Notes: generated by a model from the sequence alone, not told the origin. Shown: positions 9,075 through 16,001, numbered from the stretch's first letter. The stretch is DNA of 43,828 bases from Sphaerochaetaceae bacterium (GCA_024699225.1 JAILPZ010000054.1:1-43828); one strand, 5' to 3'. Numbers and translations are program-made.

Positions 9075-9104
9075 ACAGGACTGCTGCAAAGGCAACAGTC
9101 CTGT
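9075..9104 (-). terminator. Intercistronic hairpin followed by a T-run (attenuator or processing site)
   Basis: ACAGGACTG and CAGTCCTGT form a 9-bp perfect stem, extended by a further 3 bp past one mismatch to an AAAG-sized loop. On the minus strand ATGCG and then five T follow. It lies in the 85-bp gap between the isomerase-like gene and the GTG-start gene. The T-run is offset from the stem, so termination may be partial. RNA processing or stabilisation is equally possible. Confidence 0.6.
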
Positions 9105-9123
9105 CATTGATCTAAATAGGGTA

Positions 9124-10512
9124 TCAGAAGAAGCGCTCTACGAGCTCTCTTGAGTACTCGGCAGTCTCGTCCATGTCGCCGAAGCTCATGATTTCGCCTG
9201 CGTAGTATGTGTCATACTTGCCCTGCATGGCTTCTACCTTGTCGTACCAGCCGGCTGCGTAGTCTTCAGAGAATACGTGTGGGAAGTAGTAGACGCTCCA
9301 CTCGTTGATTACGTTGGATGCCGGGTTGTGCATGGTTTTAAGGTCGTCAAGAACCATCTTTCTGCATTCTTCGTATGGGATTTCCTTGCTGTCTCTGTGC
9401 TTGCGCAGTGAGTAGGTTGTAATAACCTGATCCTTTGTGTCTCTCCATCTTCTGTAGTAAACCATCAGGTGGCCGAGCTTCTCAGGAACCATGTTGTCAA
9501 AGACGTAGTAGGAGATTTCCGGGTGGTCCTCAGGTTTGGTCTCGCATGCAAGAACGTCATATCTTTCATAGTCGATCTTGGAGAAGAGTTCCTTCTCGTC
9601 CTTCTTTGCATCAAAGTAGTCAACCATACCGACCTGGCCGTCTGCTCTCTTGTTAGGAATGTAAAGAGGGGCTGTGACAATAATCTTGTCATACTCTTCA
9701 ACCTTGCCGTTAACTGTTACGTAGACCTTTCCGTCCTTTCTCTCGACTTTTTCAATCTTGCTGTTAAGTCTTGCCGGGTTCTTGAGCTTTTCATTCAGGT
9801 GTTCCCAAATTGACTGTGTTCCGTCTTTCCATGTCCAGAGGTTGATCTTTACAAAGTTCATACATGTCTGGAAGTCCAGATACTTAAGAACATATGCTGC
9901 AGGAATTTCATCAAAATAGCCGTAGCCGAATGATGTGTAAGGTCCAATCCAGACGTCCTGTGTAAGCTCAACGCCGTTGAGTTTGCAGAAATCCTTGAAC
10001 GGCATGCACAGATCCTTAAGGTTCGGGTTCTCGCCCTGTACAGGCTCACGCTTTGCGCTGCTCTGTGAGAAGCCTTCGTATTTTCCTTCTGCAACACCGC
10101 GGTGTCCGTTAAGGTCGTAGCCTTTGTATTTTGTTTCAAGAAGCTCGCCGAGTTTCTTGATCTGTTTCTTCATCTTAAGAAGTCTTGGAATCTTGAGGAT
10201 GTTCTTCTTGGGTTCGAAAGGCTCAATAACATCTCCTTTTCCATTTTTGTAGTTTCTGTTGAGTTTTGGTCCGTCGTGTGTGATTCCGCAGAATTCCTCA
10301 ACATCATGTACTGCGTAGTAAGAGGGAACGCCCATGATGGCTCCCATTTCATAACGTCTTCCGTTATAGGTAGGGGACCAGCACTTTCCTCCGACTCTGT
10401 CCAATCTTTCCAGGATGGTGTAGTTCTTGTAGCCTTTCTTTTCAAGGTACATACCGGCAGATAATCCGGCAGGACCGCCACCAACAATACAAATACGGGT
10501 TTTCTTGTCCAT
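9124..10512 (-). CDS. Polyunsaturated fatty acid (linoleate) isomerase-like FAD enzyme
   Basis: 462 aa, FAD amine-oxidase fold: ICIVGGGPAGLSAGMYLEKK at the N-terminus, VGGKCWSPTYNGRRYEMGAI at ~40-60, GEIMSFGDMDE near the C-terminus. Beyond the FAD motifs, many stretches match what I remember of the Propionibacterium acnes polyunsaturated fatty acid isomerase, which makes trans-10,cis-12 conjugated linoleate. These include GYGYFDEIPAAYVLKYLDF, LWTWKDGTQ, YYFPHVFSEDYAAGWY and VEAMQGKYDTYYAGEI. The match is by memory, not by search. That family uses FAD without net redox change to move a double bond in a free fatty acid. GGAGG lies 7 nt before the ATG. It is the first gene of the leftward arm and diverges from an acyl-activating/ACP/thioesterase arm, which fits a fatty-acyl substrate. 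Product regiochemistry cannot be read from sequence. Confidence 0.82.
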   Translation of the reverse strand: MDKKTRICIVGGGPAGLSAGMYLEKKGYKNYTILERLDRVGGKCWSPTYNGRRYEMGAIMGVPSYYAVHDVEEFCGITHDGPKLNRNYKNGKGDVIEPFEPKKNILKIPRLLKMKKQIKKLGELLETKYKGYDLNGHRGVAEGKYEGFSQSSAKREPVQGENPNLKDLCMPFKDFCKLNGVELTQDVWIGPYTSFGYGYFDEIPAAYVLKYLDFQTCMNFVKINLWTWKDGTQSIWEHLNEKLKNPARLNSKIEKVERKDGKVYVTVNGKVEEYDKIIVTAPLYIPNKRADGQVGMVDYFDAKKDEKELFSKIDYERYDVLACETKPEDHPEISYYVFDNMVPEKLGHLMVYYRRWRDTKDQVITTYSLRKHRDSKEIPYEECRKMVLDDLKTMHNPASNVINEWSVYYFPHVFSEDYAAGWYDKVEAMQGKYDTYYAGEIMSFGDMDETAEYSRELVERFF

Positions 10513-10693
10513 CAGATGCCTCCAAGCACATATAAGAAAAAATAATTGAGACGCAGGTTTTGAGTTAGAGCAACAGAACCTACATTAGATAATTATATAT
10601 CCATATCTTTTGCATTCATATTGTTTTTTTTATCACTTTTCTGTTTGCACAAATAATCCTTTCTTTGTTTTTTTTCTGTGTTATCCTTAAGAC
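10513..10693. promoter_or_regulatory. Divergent intergenic region with promoters for both arms
   Basis: 181 bp, AT-rich, between two divergent start codons. It must hold the promoters of both arms. It contains an imperfect dyad AGGTT...AACCT (about 10554-10581) and a central AT block near 10590-10605 that gives TATAAT-like hexamers on the minus strand. The rightward gene has no clear Shine-Dalgarno before its ATG; the leftward gene has a good one. I cannot fix exact -35/-10 pairs. Confidence 0.5.
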
Positions 10694-12094
10694 ATGGACA
10701 AGCTAAGAAGGTATTCATCTTTTTATGAGATGGTATGCAGTCAGGCGGAGCGATTGCCGCAAAAGACCGCCTTTAAGATAGAACGTGAGGGCAAGGTTGC
10801 CGAAGTAACCTTTGCCGCTTTCAAAGAAGATATAGACAACCTCGTTTCAAAAGTTATGGGCCACGGCGGTTCCTGTGCTGCTGTTGTCTGTGACGGAAGT
10901 TACTCCTGCATTTTAAATATCATGGCCTTGTGCCGCGCAGGGTACCAGACAGTTCTGCTGGACGCTTCTTTAAGCGAGGAAGAACTTCTGGAGCTGATGG
11001 ATGCAACTGACGTTGATTTTGTTCTGGGAGACGAGGATCTTGAAGAGCTTTTGAGGGAGAAAAACGGTGAGATTTCAGATTCTTCTTCTGGTGACGGCTC
11101 TGCCGGGCCGACTCGGATTCTCTTCTTTACAAGCGGGACCACAGAGCATTCAAAGGCTGTTGTCTTAACAGAAAGCACTCTGTGTTCAAGCGCCTACAAC
11201 GGCTCTTACCTTCTTCCTTTATCTGAAGACGATACTCTTTTGTGCCTGCTGCCGCTAAACCATGTTTTTGGTTTTGTCTGTGGTTTTCTCTGGGGTTTCT
11301 CAGGCGGGTCCTGTGTGGCTCTTGGACGAGGAATGAGGCACCTTATTGACGATCTTTCATTCTTCAAACCCACAGCAGTTTCTGTTGTTCCCCAGCTTCT
11401 TGGGTTCTTACTTAAGAACAATTTAATAAATACTGAACTGTCACTGGTTTTAATTGGAGCCGGAGACTGTCCGCCTGAAATTATCAGAGGAGCGCGGGAG
11501 AGAGGACTTAAGGTGAGCTTTGGCTACGGTCTTACTGAGACAAGCTCAGGTGTGGCTCTGTCTCTTGGAGAGGACCCGTACCTTATGACAATCTGCCCTG
11601 ATTTTGAGGTTGCTATTTCAGAGGACGGAGAGGTTCTGATTGGAAACACAACCTGTATGATGGCCGGCTACTACAACGATCCGGCAGATACTGCTGCAGC
11701 GCTTTCAGACGGAGTTCTGCATACCGGAGATCTTGGTGTTCTGGAAGACGGGAAGCTCAGGATTACAGGCAGAAAGAAGGAAATACTTGTTCTCTCTGAC
11801 GGTACAAAAATCTTTCTTCCTGAGTATGAGAGGGCTCTTGCAAAGAGGCTTCCCGGCCGTGACTTTGCAGTCACCGGTGTGGACGGTTCTCCGTATCTTT
11901 TTGTTTACAACGCCAACAAAGACTGTGATAATGGGTTGGACGCCGCCCATATCGGGCGGTCAATAGAAACCTTTATGATGAAACTTCCCCGCGGTCAGCA
12001 GATTAAGAAAATCTGCGTGATAAATAATCCTCTTCCAAGGACAGCAACAGGAAAGATTAAACGCTGGGAACTTAAAGAAGGACGCAGATATTAA
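10694..12094 (+). CDS. AMP-forming acyl/aryl ligase (ANL superfamily), probable acyl-ACP synthetase
   Basis: 466 aa. ANL motifs are complete: P-loop-like FFTSGTTEHSKAVVLT (~138), YGLTET (~278), HTGDLG (~345), hinge RITGRKKEILVLSDG, and catalytic-Lys segment PRTATGKIKRWEL at the C-terminus. It is shorter than the usual 500-600 aa. The reaction is adenylation of a carboxylic acid with ATP followed by transfer to a thiol. The next gene, 17 bp downstream, encodes an acyl carrier protein and the one after a thioesterase. The likely acceptor is therefore that carrier rather than CoA, as in AasS-type acyl-ACP synthetases. Substrate chain length is not deducible. The weak ribosome-binding site contrasts with the other genes of the cluster. 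Confidence 0.85.
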   Translation: MDKLRRYSSFYEMVCSQAERLPQKTAFKIEREGKVAEVTFAAFKEDIDNLVSKVMGHGGSCAAVVCDGSYSCILNIMALCRAGYQTVLLDASLSEEELLELMDATDVDFVLGDEDLEELLREKNGEISDSSSGDGSAGPTRILFFTSGTTEHSKAVVLTESTLCSSAYNGSYLLPLSEDDTLLCLLPLNHVFGFVCGFLWGFSGGSCVALGRGMRHLIDDLSFFKPTAVSVVPQLLGFLLKNNLINTELSLVLIGAGDCPPEIIRGARERGLKVSFGYGLTETSSGVALSLGEDPYLMTICPDFEVAISEDGEVLIGNTTCMMAGYYNDPADTAAALSDGVLHTGDLGVLEDGKLRITGRKKEILVLSDGTKIFLPEYERALAKRLPGRDFAVTGVDGSPYLFVYNANKDCDNGLDAAHIGRSIETFMMKLPRGQQIKKICVINNPLPRTATGKIKRWELKEGRRY

Positions 12095-12111
12095 ATTTAT
12101 GGGAGAGATAA

Positions 12112-12369
12112 ATGGAAAATAAGAAGTATACCAGAGCAGAAATTCTGGAGATAACCAAGGAAATAATATATGAGAGTGCCCCTGAGCTTGAGGGAAAACC
12201 TTTAAGCGAGGAAACTGTTATTAACACTGACACCGGAATAGATTCAATGGGCTTTACCCTTATTATCTGCCGTCTTGAGGCTCGTTTTGACGTAAAGATT
12301 CCTGACAGACAGTGGAAGAAGCTTCAGTCTCTCAGTGATGTTGTCACTGCAATTGAAAAACGTCTGTAG
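12112..12369 (+). CDS. Acyl carrier protein dedicated to this cluster
   Basis: 85 aa. The four-helix carrier fold is indicated by size and by TGIDSMGFTLI, with Ser45 of DSM as the predicted 4'-phosphopantetheine attachment site. Acidic helices follow (CRLEARFDV). GGGAGA lies upstream of the ATG. It is not the housekeeping ACP by context, because no fab genes are nearby. It sits between the ligase and the thioesterase and should carry the acyl group handled by this cluster. It differs clearly from the second ACP at 37643. Confidence 0.9.
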   Translation: MENKKYTRAEILEITKEIIYESAPELEGKPLSEETVINTDTGIDSMGFTLIICRLEARFDVKIPDRQWKKLQSLSDVVTAIEKRL

Positions 12370-12377
12370 GCCCTGTT

Positions 12378-13100
12378 TTGACTGACAAAATTTACAGCTC
12401 TGAATTCAAGATCCTCAGTTCCGATACGGACATTTACCGGCGCCTTAGAATAAGCCGCCTCTTTTCCATGTTCCAGGAGGCAACAATTGCCCATACACAG
12501 GCTCTTGGGGCCGGAAGGGAGAAGACTCTGGACAAGGGCTATCTGTGGATAGTTGCCATGCAAAGTGCAACTGTTGAACGCCTTCCTGTTTACGACGAAG
12601 AGGTTGTTTTAAAAACCTGGCCCGGAAAAAGCATGCACATGTTCTTTCCCCGCTATTCTACTTTAGAGGATAAGGAAGGCAATGTTCTGGTGCGCTCCTC
12701 AGCTTTGTGGCTTTTGATTAACGCAAAAACGAGAAAGATGATAGTACCCGACAAAATAGGCGTCTCAATAGAAGGTGTTGTGACCGGTAGTGAAACAGCT
12801 CTTCCCAAGAGCATAAAGGCCGTTCAGAAAGGTAAGAAATTTGATTTTACCGTGCCGTACAGCTACACCGACTTAAACGAACATATGAACAACACAAGGT
12901 ACTTTGATCTTGCAGAAGACTGCATGGCTTCCTCTTTAAGAAAGAAAAGAGTAAAGTCTGTCAGTGCTGAATATACAAGCGAGATAAAGATGAATCAGAG
13001 TTTTCAGCTTCTTTCAAAAACAGAAAATGGTGTGTACACTGCTACGGGCGTTAAGGATGAGAAGAAGCTGTTTTCCCTGCGCTTCGAATATGAAAACTGA
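12378..13100 (+). CDS. Acyl-ACP thioesterase (FatA/FatB-like, double hotdog)
   Basis: 240 aa from a TTG start at 12378, with GTAGG about 7 nt upstream overlapping the ACP stop; I see no better in-frame start. Two hotdog repeats are recognisable. The first begins SSEFKILSSDTDIYRRL; the second carries the family catalytic pattern YTDLNEHMNNTRYFDLAED (Asp/Asn/His, then Glu). Members hydrolyse fatty acyl-ACP to free fatty acid and ACP in the cytoplasm. Next to an acyl-ACP synthetase it would close a load/release cycle. This is an argument for modification of an imported fatty acid rather than for de novo synthesis. Confidence 0.87.
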   Translation: MTDKIYSSEFKILSSDTDIYRRLRISRLFSMFQEATIAHTQALGAGREKTLDKGYLWIVAMQSATVERLPVYDEEVVLKTWPGKSMHMFFPRYSTLEDKEGNVLVRSSALWLLINAKTRKMIVPDKIGVSIEGVVTGSETALPKSIKAVQKGKKFDFTVPYSYTDLNEHMNNTRYFDLAEDCMASSLRKKRVKSVSAEYTSEIKMNQSFQLLSKTENGVYTATGVKDEKKLFSLRFEYEN

Positions 13101-13116
13101 TTATTAGGAAATATTT

Positions 13117-13779
13117 ATGGATTACAAGATAGTTGAAACAAAGGAGAGGGCTCTTGCGGATAACGAGAAGGCAGCAAGACAGACTCTTGAAAAGCTCAAG
13201 AGAAAGGGCGTGTTCTTTGTAAATCTGATGGGCTCTCCGGGAGCAGGCAAGACCTCAACGCTGCTGCGCCTTATTGAACAGGTTGGAGACAAGTACAAAA
13301 TTGGCATAATAGAGGCAGATGTTGATTCTGACGTGGATGCCAGGACCTTGAGTGATAAGGTTACACGCGTTATCCAGATTCATACAGGCGGTCTGTGTCA
13401 CATGGATGCAGATATGACTGAGAGAGCCTTAAATGAGCTGGATGTAGAAGGCCTGGATCTGGTTTTTCTTGAAAATATCGGAAATCTCGTCTGTCCTGCA
13501 GAGTTTGAGGTAGGGGCTAATCTCCGCCTTATGATTCTTTCCGTTCCTGAAGGGGACGATAAGCCTTTGAAGTACCCTCTTATGTTTACGGTAAGTGATG
13601 CCATGATTATCAACAAAACAGATGCCTGTGCCGTTTTTGATTTTGACATTCAGAAGGCTTCAAACCGCGCACATGCTCTGAATTCAGAGATAGCAGTCTT
13701 CCCCGTTTCAGCCAAAACCGGTGACGGCTTTAAGGACCTGGCAAAATGGCTTGATGAGAAAATCAGGAGTGAAAGATGA
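13117..13779 (+). CDS. hypB: HypB-type nickel-insertion GTPase, copy 1
   Basis: 220 aa SIMIBI-class GTPase. P-loop GSPGAGKTST (~39-48); metal-site segments GGLCHMDADM and ENIGNLVCPAEF, whose Cys/His correspond to the G-domain metal site of HypB; NKTD for guanine recognition; VSAKTGDGF near the end. It lacks the N-terminal CxxCGC motif and the His-rich stretch of some HypBs. HypB hydrolyses GTP while delivering nickel to [NiFe]-hydrogenase. No hydrogenase structural gene and no hypCDEF are in the window, so its client is unknown. It follows the thioesterase by 16 bp and overlaps the second HypB by 4 bp (ATGA). Confidence 0.92.
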   Translation: MDYKIVETKERALADNEKAARQTLEKLKRKGVFFVNLMGSPGAGKTSTLLRLIEQVGDKYKIGIIEADVDSDVDARTLSDKVTRVIQIHTGGLCHMDADMTERALNELDVEGLDLVFLENIGNLVCPAEFEVGANLRLMILSVPEGDDKPLKYPLMFTVSDAMIINKTDACAVFDFDIQKASNRAHALNSEIAVFPVSAKTGDGFKDLAKWLDEKIRSER

Positions 13780-14432
13780 GAACAATAAAACTTAATGCTT
13801 CTGTTACAGCTTCCAATGATCTGGATGCTCAGGCTTTAAGAAGCCGTATGAAAGAGAAGGGTGTTTTACTTGTAAATATCATGAGCTCGGCAGGAAGCGG
13901 CAAGACAACACTTCTTTCAAAAGTCATAACCGACTTAAAAGACACAAAGATTGCAGTATTGGAGGCCGATATTGAGTCCTGTGTGGATGCAGAGCACATT
14001 GAAAGTCTTGGGGCTAAGGCCATTCAGGTTCACACCTCAGGTATGTGCCACATGGATGCAGGCATGACAGCTGCTGCAGTTGAGGCAATTAAGGCTGACA
14101 ATGTTGATTTAATGTTTCTTGAGAATGTCGGAAATTTAATCTGCCCTGCAGAATATGATACGGGTTCCTCTTTAAACGTAATGATTCTCTCAGTTCCGGA
14201 AGGAGATGACAAGCCTCTAAAATATCCTCTTATGTTCTCAAAAAGTGATGCCCTGGTTATTTCAAAGATGGATACTCTTTCTTACTTCACTTTTGATCTG
14301 GATAAGTGTGTTTCACGCGTTAAAGCTCTTAATCCTGATATTAAAATCTTCCCCGTTTCTGCCAAGACAGGAGAAGGGATGGATGAGTTTGAAAAATACC
14401 TTAAAGCCTGTCTGAAGGACTGGAGGGCTTAA
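13776..14432 (+). CDS. hypB: HypB-type nickel-insertion GTPase, copy 2
   Basis: 218 aa, paralogous to the preceding gene and translationally coupled to it through an ATGA overlap. P-loop MSSAGSGKTTLLSK, metal-site segments SGMCHMDAGM and ENVGNLICPAEY, the family segment LSVPEGDDKPLKYPLMF, and VSAKTGEGMDEF. In the guanine-recognition position NKxD is replaced by SKMD (VISKMDTL), an Asn-to-Ser change. Copy 1 keeps NKTD. Tandem HypBs with different guanine-recognition residues suggest a heterodimeric or divided role; HypB normally dimerises. That division is inference. Confidence 0.91.
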   Translation: MRTIKLNASVTASNDLDAQALRSRMKEKGVLLVNIMSSAGSGKTTLLSKVITDLKDTKIAVLEADIESCVDAEHIESLGAKAIQVHTSGMCHMDAGMTAAAVEAIKADNVDLMFLENVGNLICPAEYDTGSSLNVMILSVPEGDDKPLKYPLMFSKSDALVISKMDTLSYFTFDLDKCVSRVKALNPDIKIFPVSAKTGEGMDEFEKYLKACLKDWRA

Positions 14433-14433
14433 T

Positions 14434-14778
14434 ATGCATGAGATGGGAATAATAATTCACCTGGCCAAGACTCTTGATCAGACAGCTCAGGAACAGAATC
14501 TGACAAAAATAGGAAGCGTTACACTTCAAGTCGGAGAGGTTTCAGGAATAGTTACAGATCTGTTTGTTGAATGCTGGGACTACTTTAAGAAAAAACATGA
14601 GGTTTTAAAGGACAGCGTTTTAAAGCTTGAAACCATTCCTGCTGTCACCTGGTGCAACAACTGCAAGACAAACTACGAGACAGTCAAATACGGCAAAACC
14701 TGCCCGCACTGTGGCAGCGGAGAGACATGGCTTGTTAAGGGTAATGAGTGTGTGATTAAGGAGATAGAGGCGGAATAA
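14434..14778 (+). CDS. hypA: HypA nickel metallochaperone
   Basis: 114 aa, the usual HypA length. Starts MHEMGI, with His2 of the N-terminal MHE nickel site. It carries a zinc domain with CNNC and CPHC pairs (WCNNCKTNYE; TCPHCGSGE). GGAGGG precedes the ATG and the stop of hypB copy 2 is one base away, so it is in the same operon. HypA partners HypB in nickel delivery. Its presence with two HypBs argues the pair is functional. The window shows no [NiFe]-hydrogenase, urease or CO-dehydrogenase gene as a client. Confidence 0.94.
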   Translation: MHEMGIIIHLAKTLDQTAQEQNLTKIGSVTLQVGEVSGIVTDLFVECWDYFKKKHEVLKDSVLKLETIPAVTWCNNCKTNYETVKYGKTCPHCGSGETWLVKGNECVIKEIEAE

Positions 14779-14789
14779 GCGCTGGCCGG

Positions 14790-14867
14790 TCAGTATTATT
14801 TTGAAATTTTTAAAATAAAACTGATTTAATCAGTAAAATAAAAAATTTTTCTCAAAAATACTGATTT
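14790..14867 (+). repeat. 78-bp palindromic element, right copy
   Basis: TCAGT (14790-14794), 25-nt spacer, palindrome ACTGATTTAATCAGT (14820-14834), 25-nt spacer, ACTGATTT (14860-14867). It is the inverted counterpart of 3275-3352. The first half folds as a 13-bp stem with one mismatch over a 9-nt loop; the second half pairs TCAGTA with TACTGA. It starts 11 nt after the hypA stop. Each copy thus sits just downstream of the last gene of one arm of the cluster. It could add termination, but the stems are very AT-rich and the symmetry goes beyond a simple terminator. Confidence 0.8.
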
Positions 14868-14892
14868 CTGAGCTGTTCAGGCGAGCACAAAT

Positions 14893-14928
14893 AACAAAGC
14901 TTTCATACTTTGCGGCGTCTATTAGGGT
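14893..14928 (+). promoter_or_regulatory. Candidate ECF-type promoter directly abutting a start codon
   Basis: AACAAAGCTT, TCAT, ACTTTGCGGCGTCT, then ATTAGGGT immediately before ATG. A near-identical element (24 of 28 bases) precedes the gene at 23306. AAC and CGTC are separated by 20 nt in both (17 nt between AACAAA and CGTCT), which resembles the -35 AAC and -10 CGT signature of ECF sigma factors. CGTCT ends 8 nt before the ATG, so the transcript would be leaderless or nearly so, and no properly spaced Shine-Dalgarno is present. Promoter function is inference. Confidence 0.55.
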
Positions 14929-15693
14929 ATGAAAGAAGAAAACTTAACAAAAAACCTGAAAGCCACAGTGAAAACCCTGAATTATAAGGCAAATGAAATC
15001 AGAAAACGCATTTCAAAGATGCCTTCAGGAAAACTGTACGTATGTTCAAAAGACGGAAAGCCTTATTTCTATTACAGGGAAGGCGAAAAGAAAAGCTATA
15101 TAAGCAAGGACTGCGTGCTTGTAAAAACTCTTTCACAGAAAGAATACTTTGAAAATATTTATAAGAAAACAAAGGAAGAAATCCGGATATTGAATTCTGC
15201 AGTACAGAAGCTGAACAGGCTTCATGAAAAAGAAGACAGTGCAGGCTTTAAAAAATACAAGAAGCCATATGTAAAAGAATTCAGGATGGTTGAAATTCTG
15301 GGAGACGAGTGGAAAAGGACAAACCAGAAAGACAGTGAGCATATATTCAGTACAGACAAGGGAGATTATGTAAGAAGCAAGGCGGAAGTGATTATAGCCA
15401 ACATGCTGAATAAAAAGGTCCCGTACATTTACGAAAAGAGGATGATAGTAAACGGCCATGTTGTTTATCCCGACTTTTACGTAATGAATGAAAGAACAGG
15501 CGAAATTATTATAATTGAGCATCTTGGAAAGATGGGGGACCAGAACTACGCCAGAAGAAATATCAAAAAGCTAAATGACTACATAATGGACGGCTTTGTT
15601 TTAGGAAAGAATTTGCTCATTACTATGGAAACAGATGACGAGCCACTGAATATTGATGTGGTGAAAAGGATGATTAAACAGAGTTGCCAGTAA
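14929..15693 (+). CDS. Hypothetical protein with PD-(D/E)XK-like nuclease core
   Basis: 254 aa, Lys-rich and AT-rich compared with its neighbours. Residues ~1-110 are charged and helical, probably partly coiled-coil. The C-terminal part reads as a restriction-endonuclease-like fold: VRSKAEVIIANML (helix with Glu), YEKRMIVNGHVVYPDFYV (conserved PDF Asp), then IIIIEHLGKMGDQNYARR (E-x-H/K region). This pattern is familiar from uncharacterised proteins of Firmicutes and spirochaetes. No methylase partner is adjacent. Possible roles are DNA repair, phage defence or a solitary nuclease. Expression appears to start from the ECF-like element touching its ATG. Confidence 0.7.
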   Translation: MKEENLTKNLKATVKTLNYKANEIRKRISKMPSGKLYVCSKDGKPYFYYREGEKKSYISKDCVLVKTLSQKEYFENIYKKTKEEIRILNSAVQKLNRLHEKEDSAGFKKYKKPYVKEFRMVEILGDEWKRTNQKDSEHIFSTDKGDYVRSKAEVIIANMLNKKVPYIYEKRMIVNGHVVYPDFYVMNERTGEIIIIEHLGKMGDQNYARRNIKKLNDYIMDGFVLGKNLLITMETDDEPLNIDVVKRMIKQSCQ

Positions 15694-15743
15694 AAGACAA
15701 CAGATTCTTGATTATAACACCTGTGTTGGGTATTGTTTAAAGC

Positions 15744-15971
15744 ATGAAAGAAATAATTAAAGAGATAGAGTTGCAGGACTGTCCGATTTGCAAGGGTCCT
15801 GCAGTGCTTGAAGAAGAAGGCAAATGGTGTTTCTACGTAATGTGTATGGACTGCGGCTGTCATACTGCAGAGTCTCCGTATGAAGACGAGGAACACAGAC
15901 TGGAGGCTGCCAAGAAGGCTGCACACCAGTGGAATATTGGAAAAGTTTTACGTAGTGATCCGGGCGAGTGA
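15744..15971 (+). CDS. Small Lar-like zinc-ribbon protein
   Basis: 75 aa. CPICKGPA and CMDCGCHT give two CxxC pairs of a zinc ribbon, and the tail AAHQWNIG matches the A-x-x-x-WN ending of Lar-family restriction-alleviation proteins and related phage proteins. Lar modulates type I restriction in Rac prophage; here function is not established. It follows the nuclease-like gene by 50 bp on the same strand. No strong ribosome-binding site is seen. A nuclease-like gene next to a Lar-like gene hints at phage-related or defence/anti-defence ancestry. Confidence 0.6.
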   Translation: MKEIIKEIELQDCPICKGPAVLEEEGKWCFYVMCMDCGCHTAESPYEDEEHRLEAAKKAAHQWNIGKVLRSDPGE

Positions 15972-16001
15972 TCCGGAAACAGAAATTTATTACTTAAGAT
16001 G

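Noticed and set aside
9039-9107. Upstream start for the phytoene-desaturase-like gene, adding 23 residues
   Set aside because: The added part overlaps the intercistronic hairpin and has no family resemblance; the GTG at 9038 has an AGGAG at the right distance.
7491-10512. Carotenoid biosynthesis genes
   Set aside because: No phytoene synthase, GGPP synthase or cyclase. The 462-aa protein resembles fatty acid isomerase rather than a carotenoid enzyme, and the linked genes are acyl-activating.
14881-14931. Possible integron attC-like site (TAACAAAGC followed by a partner region), since some treponemes carry chromosomal integrons
   Set aside because: The outer boxes do not fit the attC core (no GTTRRRY and no matching RYYYAAC), only two copies exist, and flanking genes do not look like cassettes. 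A promoter-type explanation fits the fixed spacing better.
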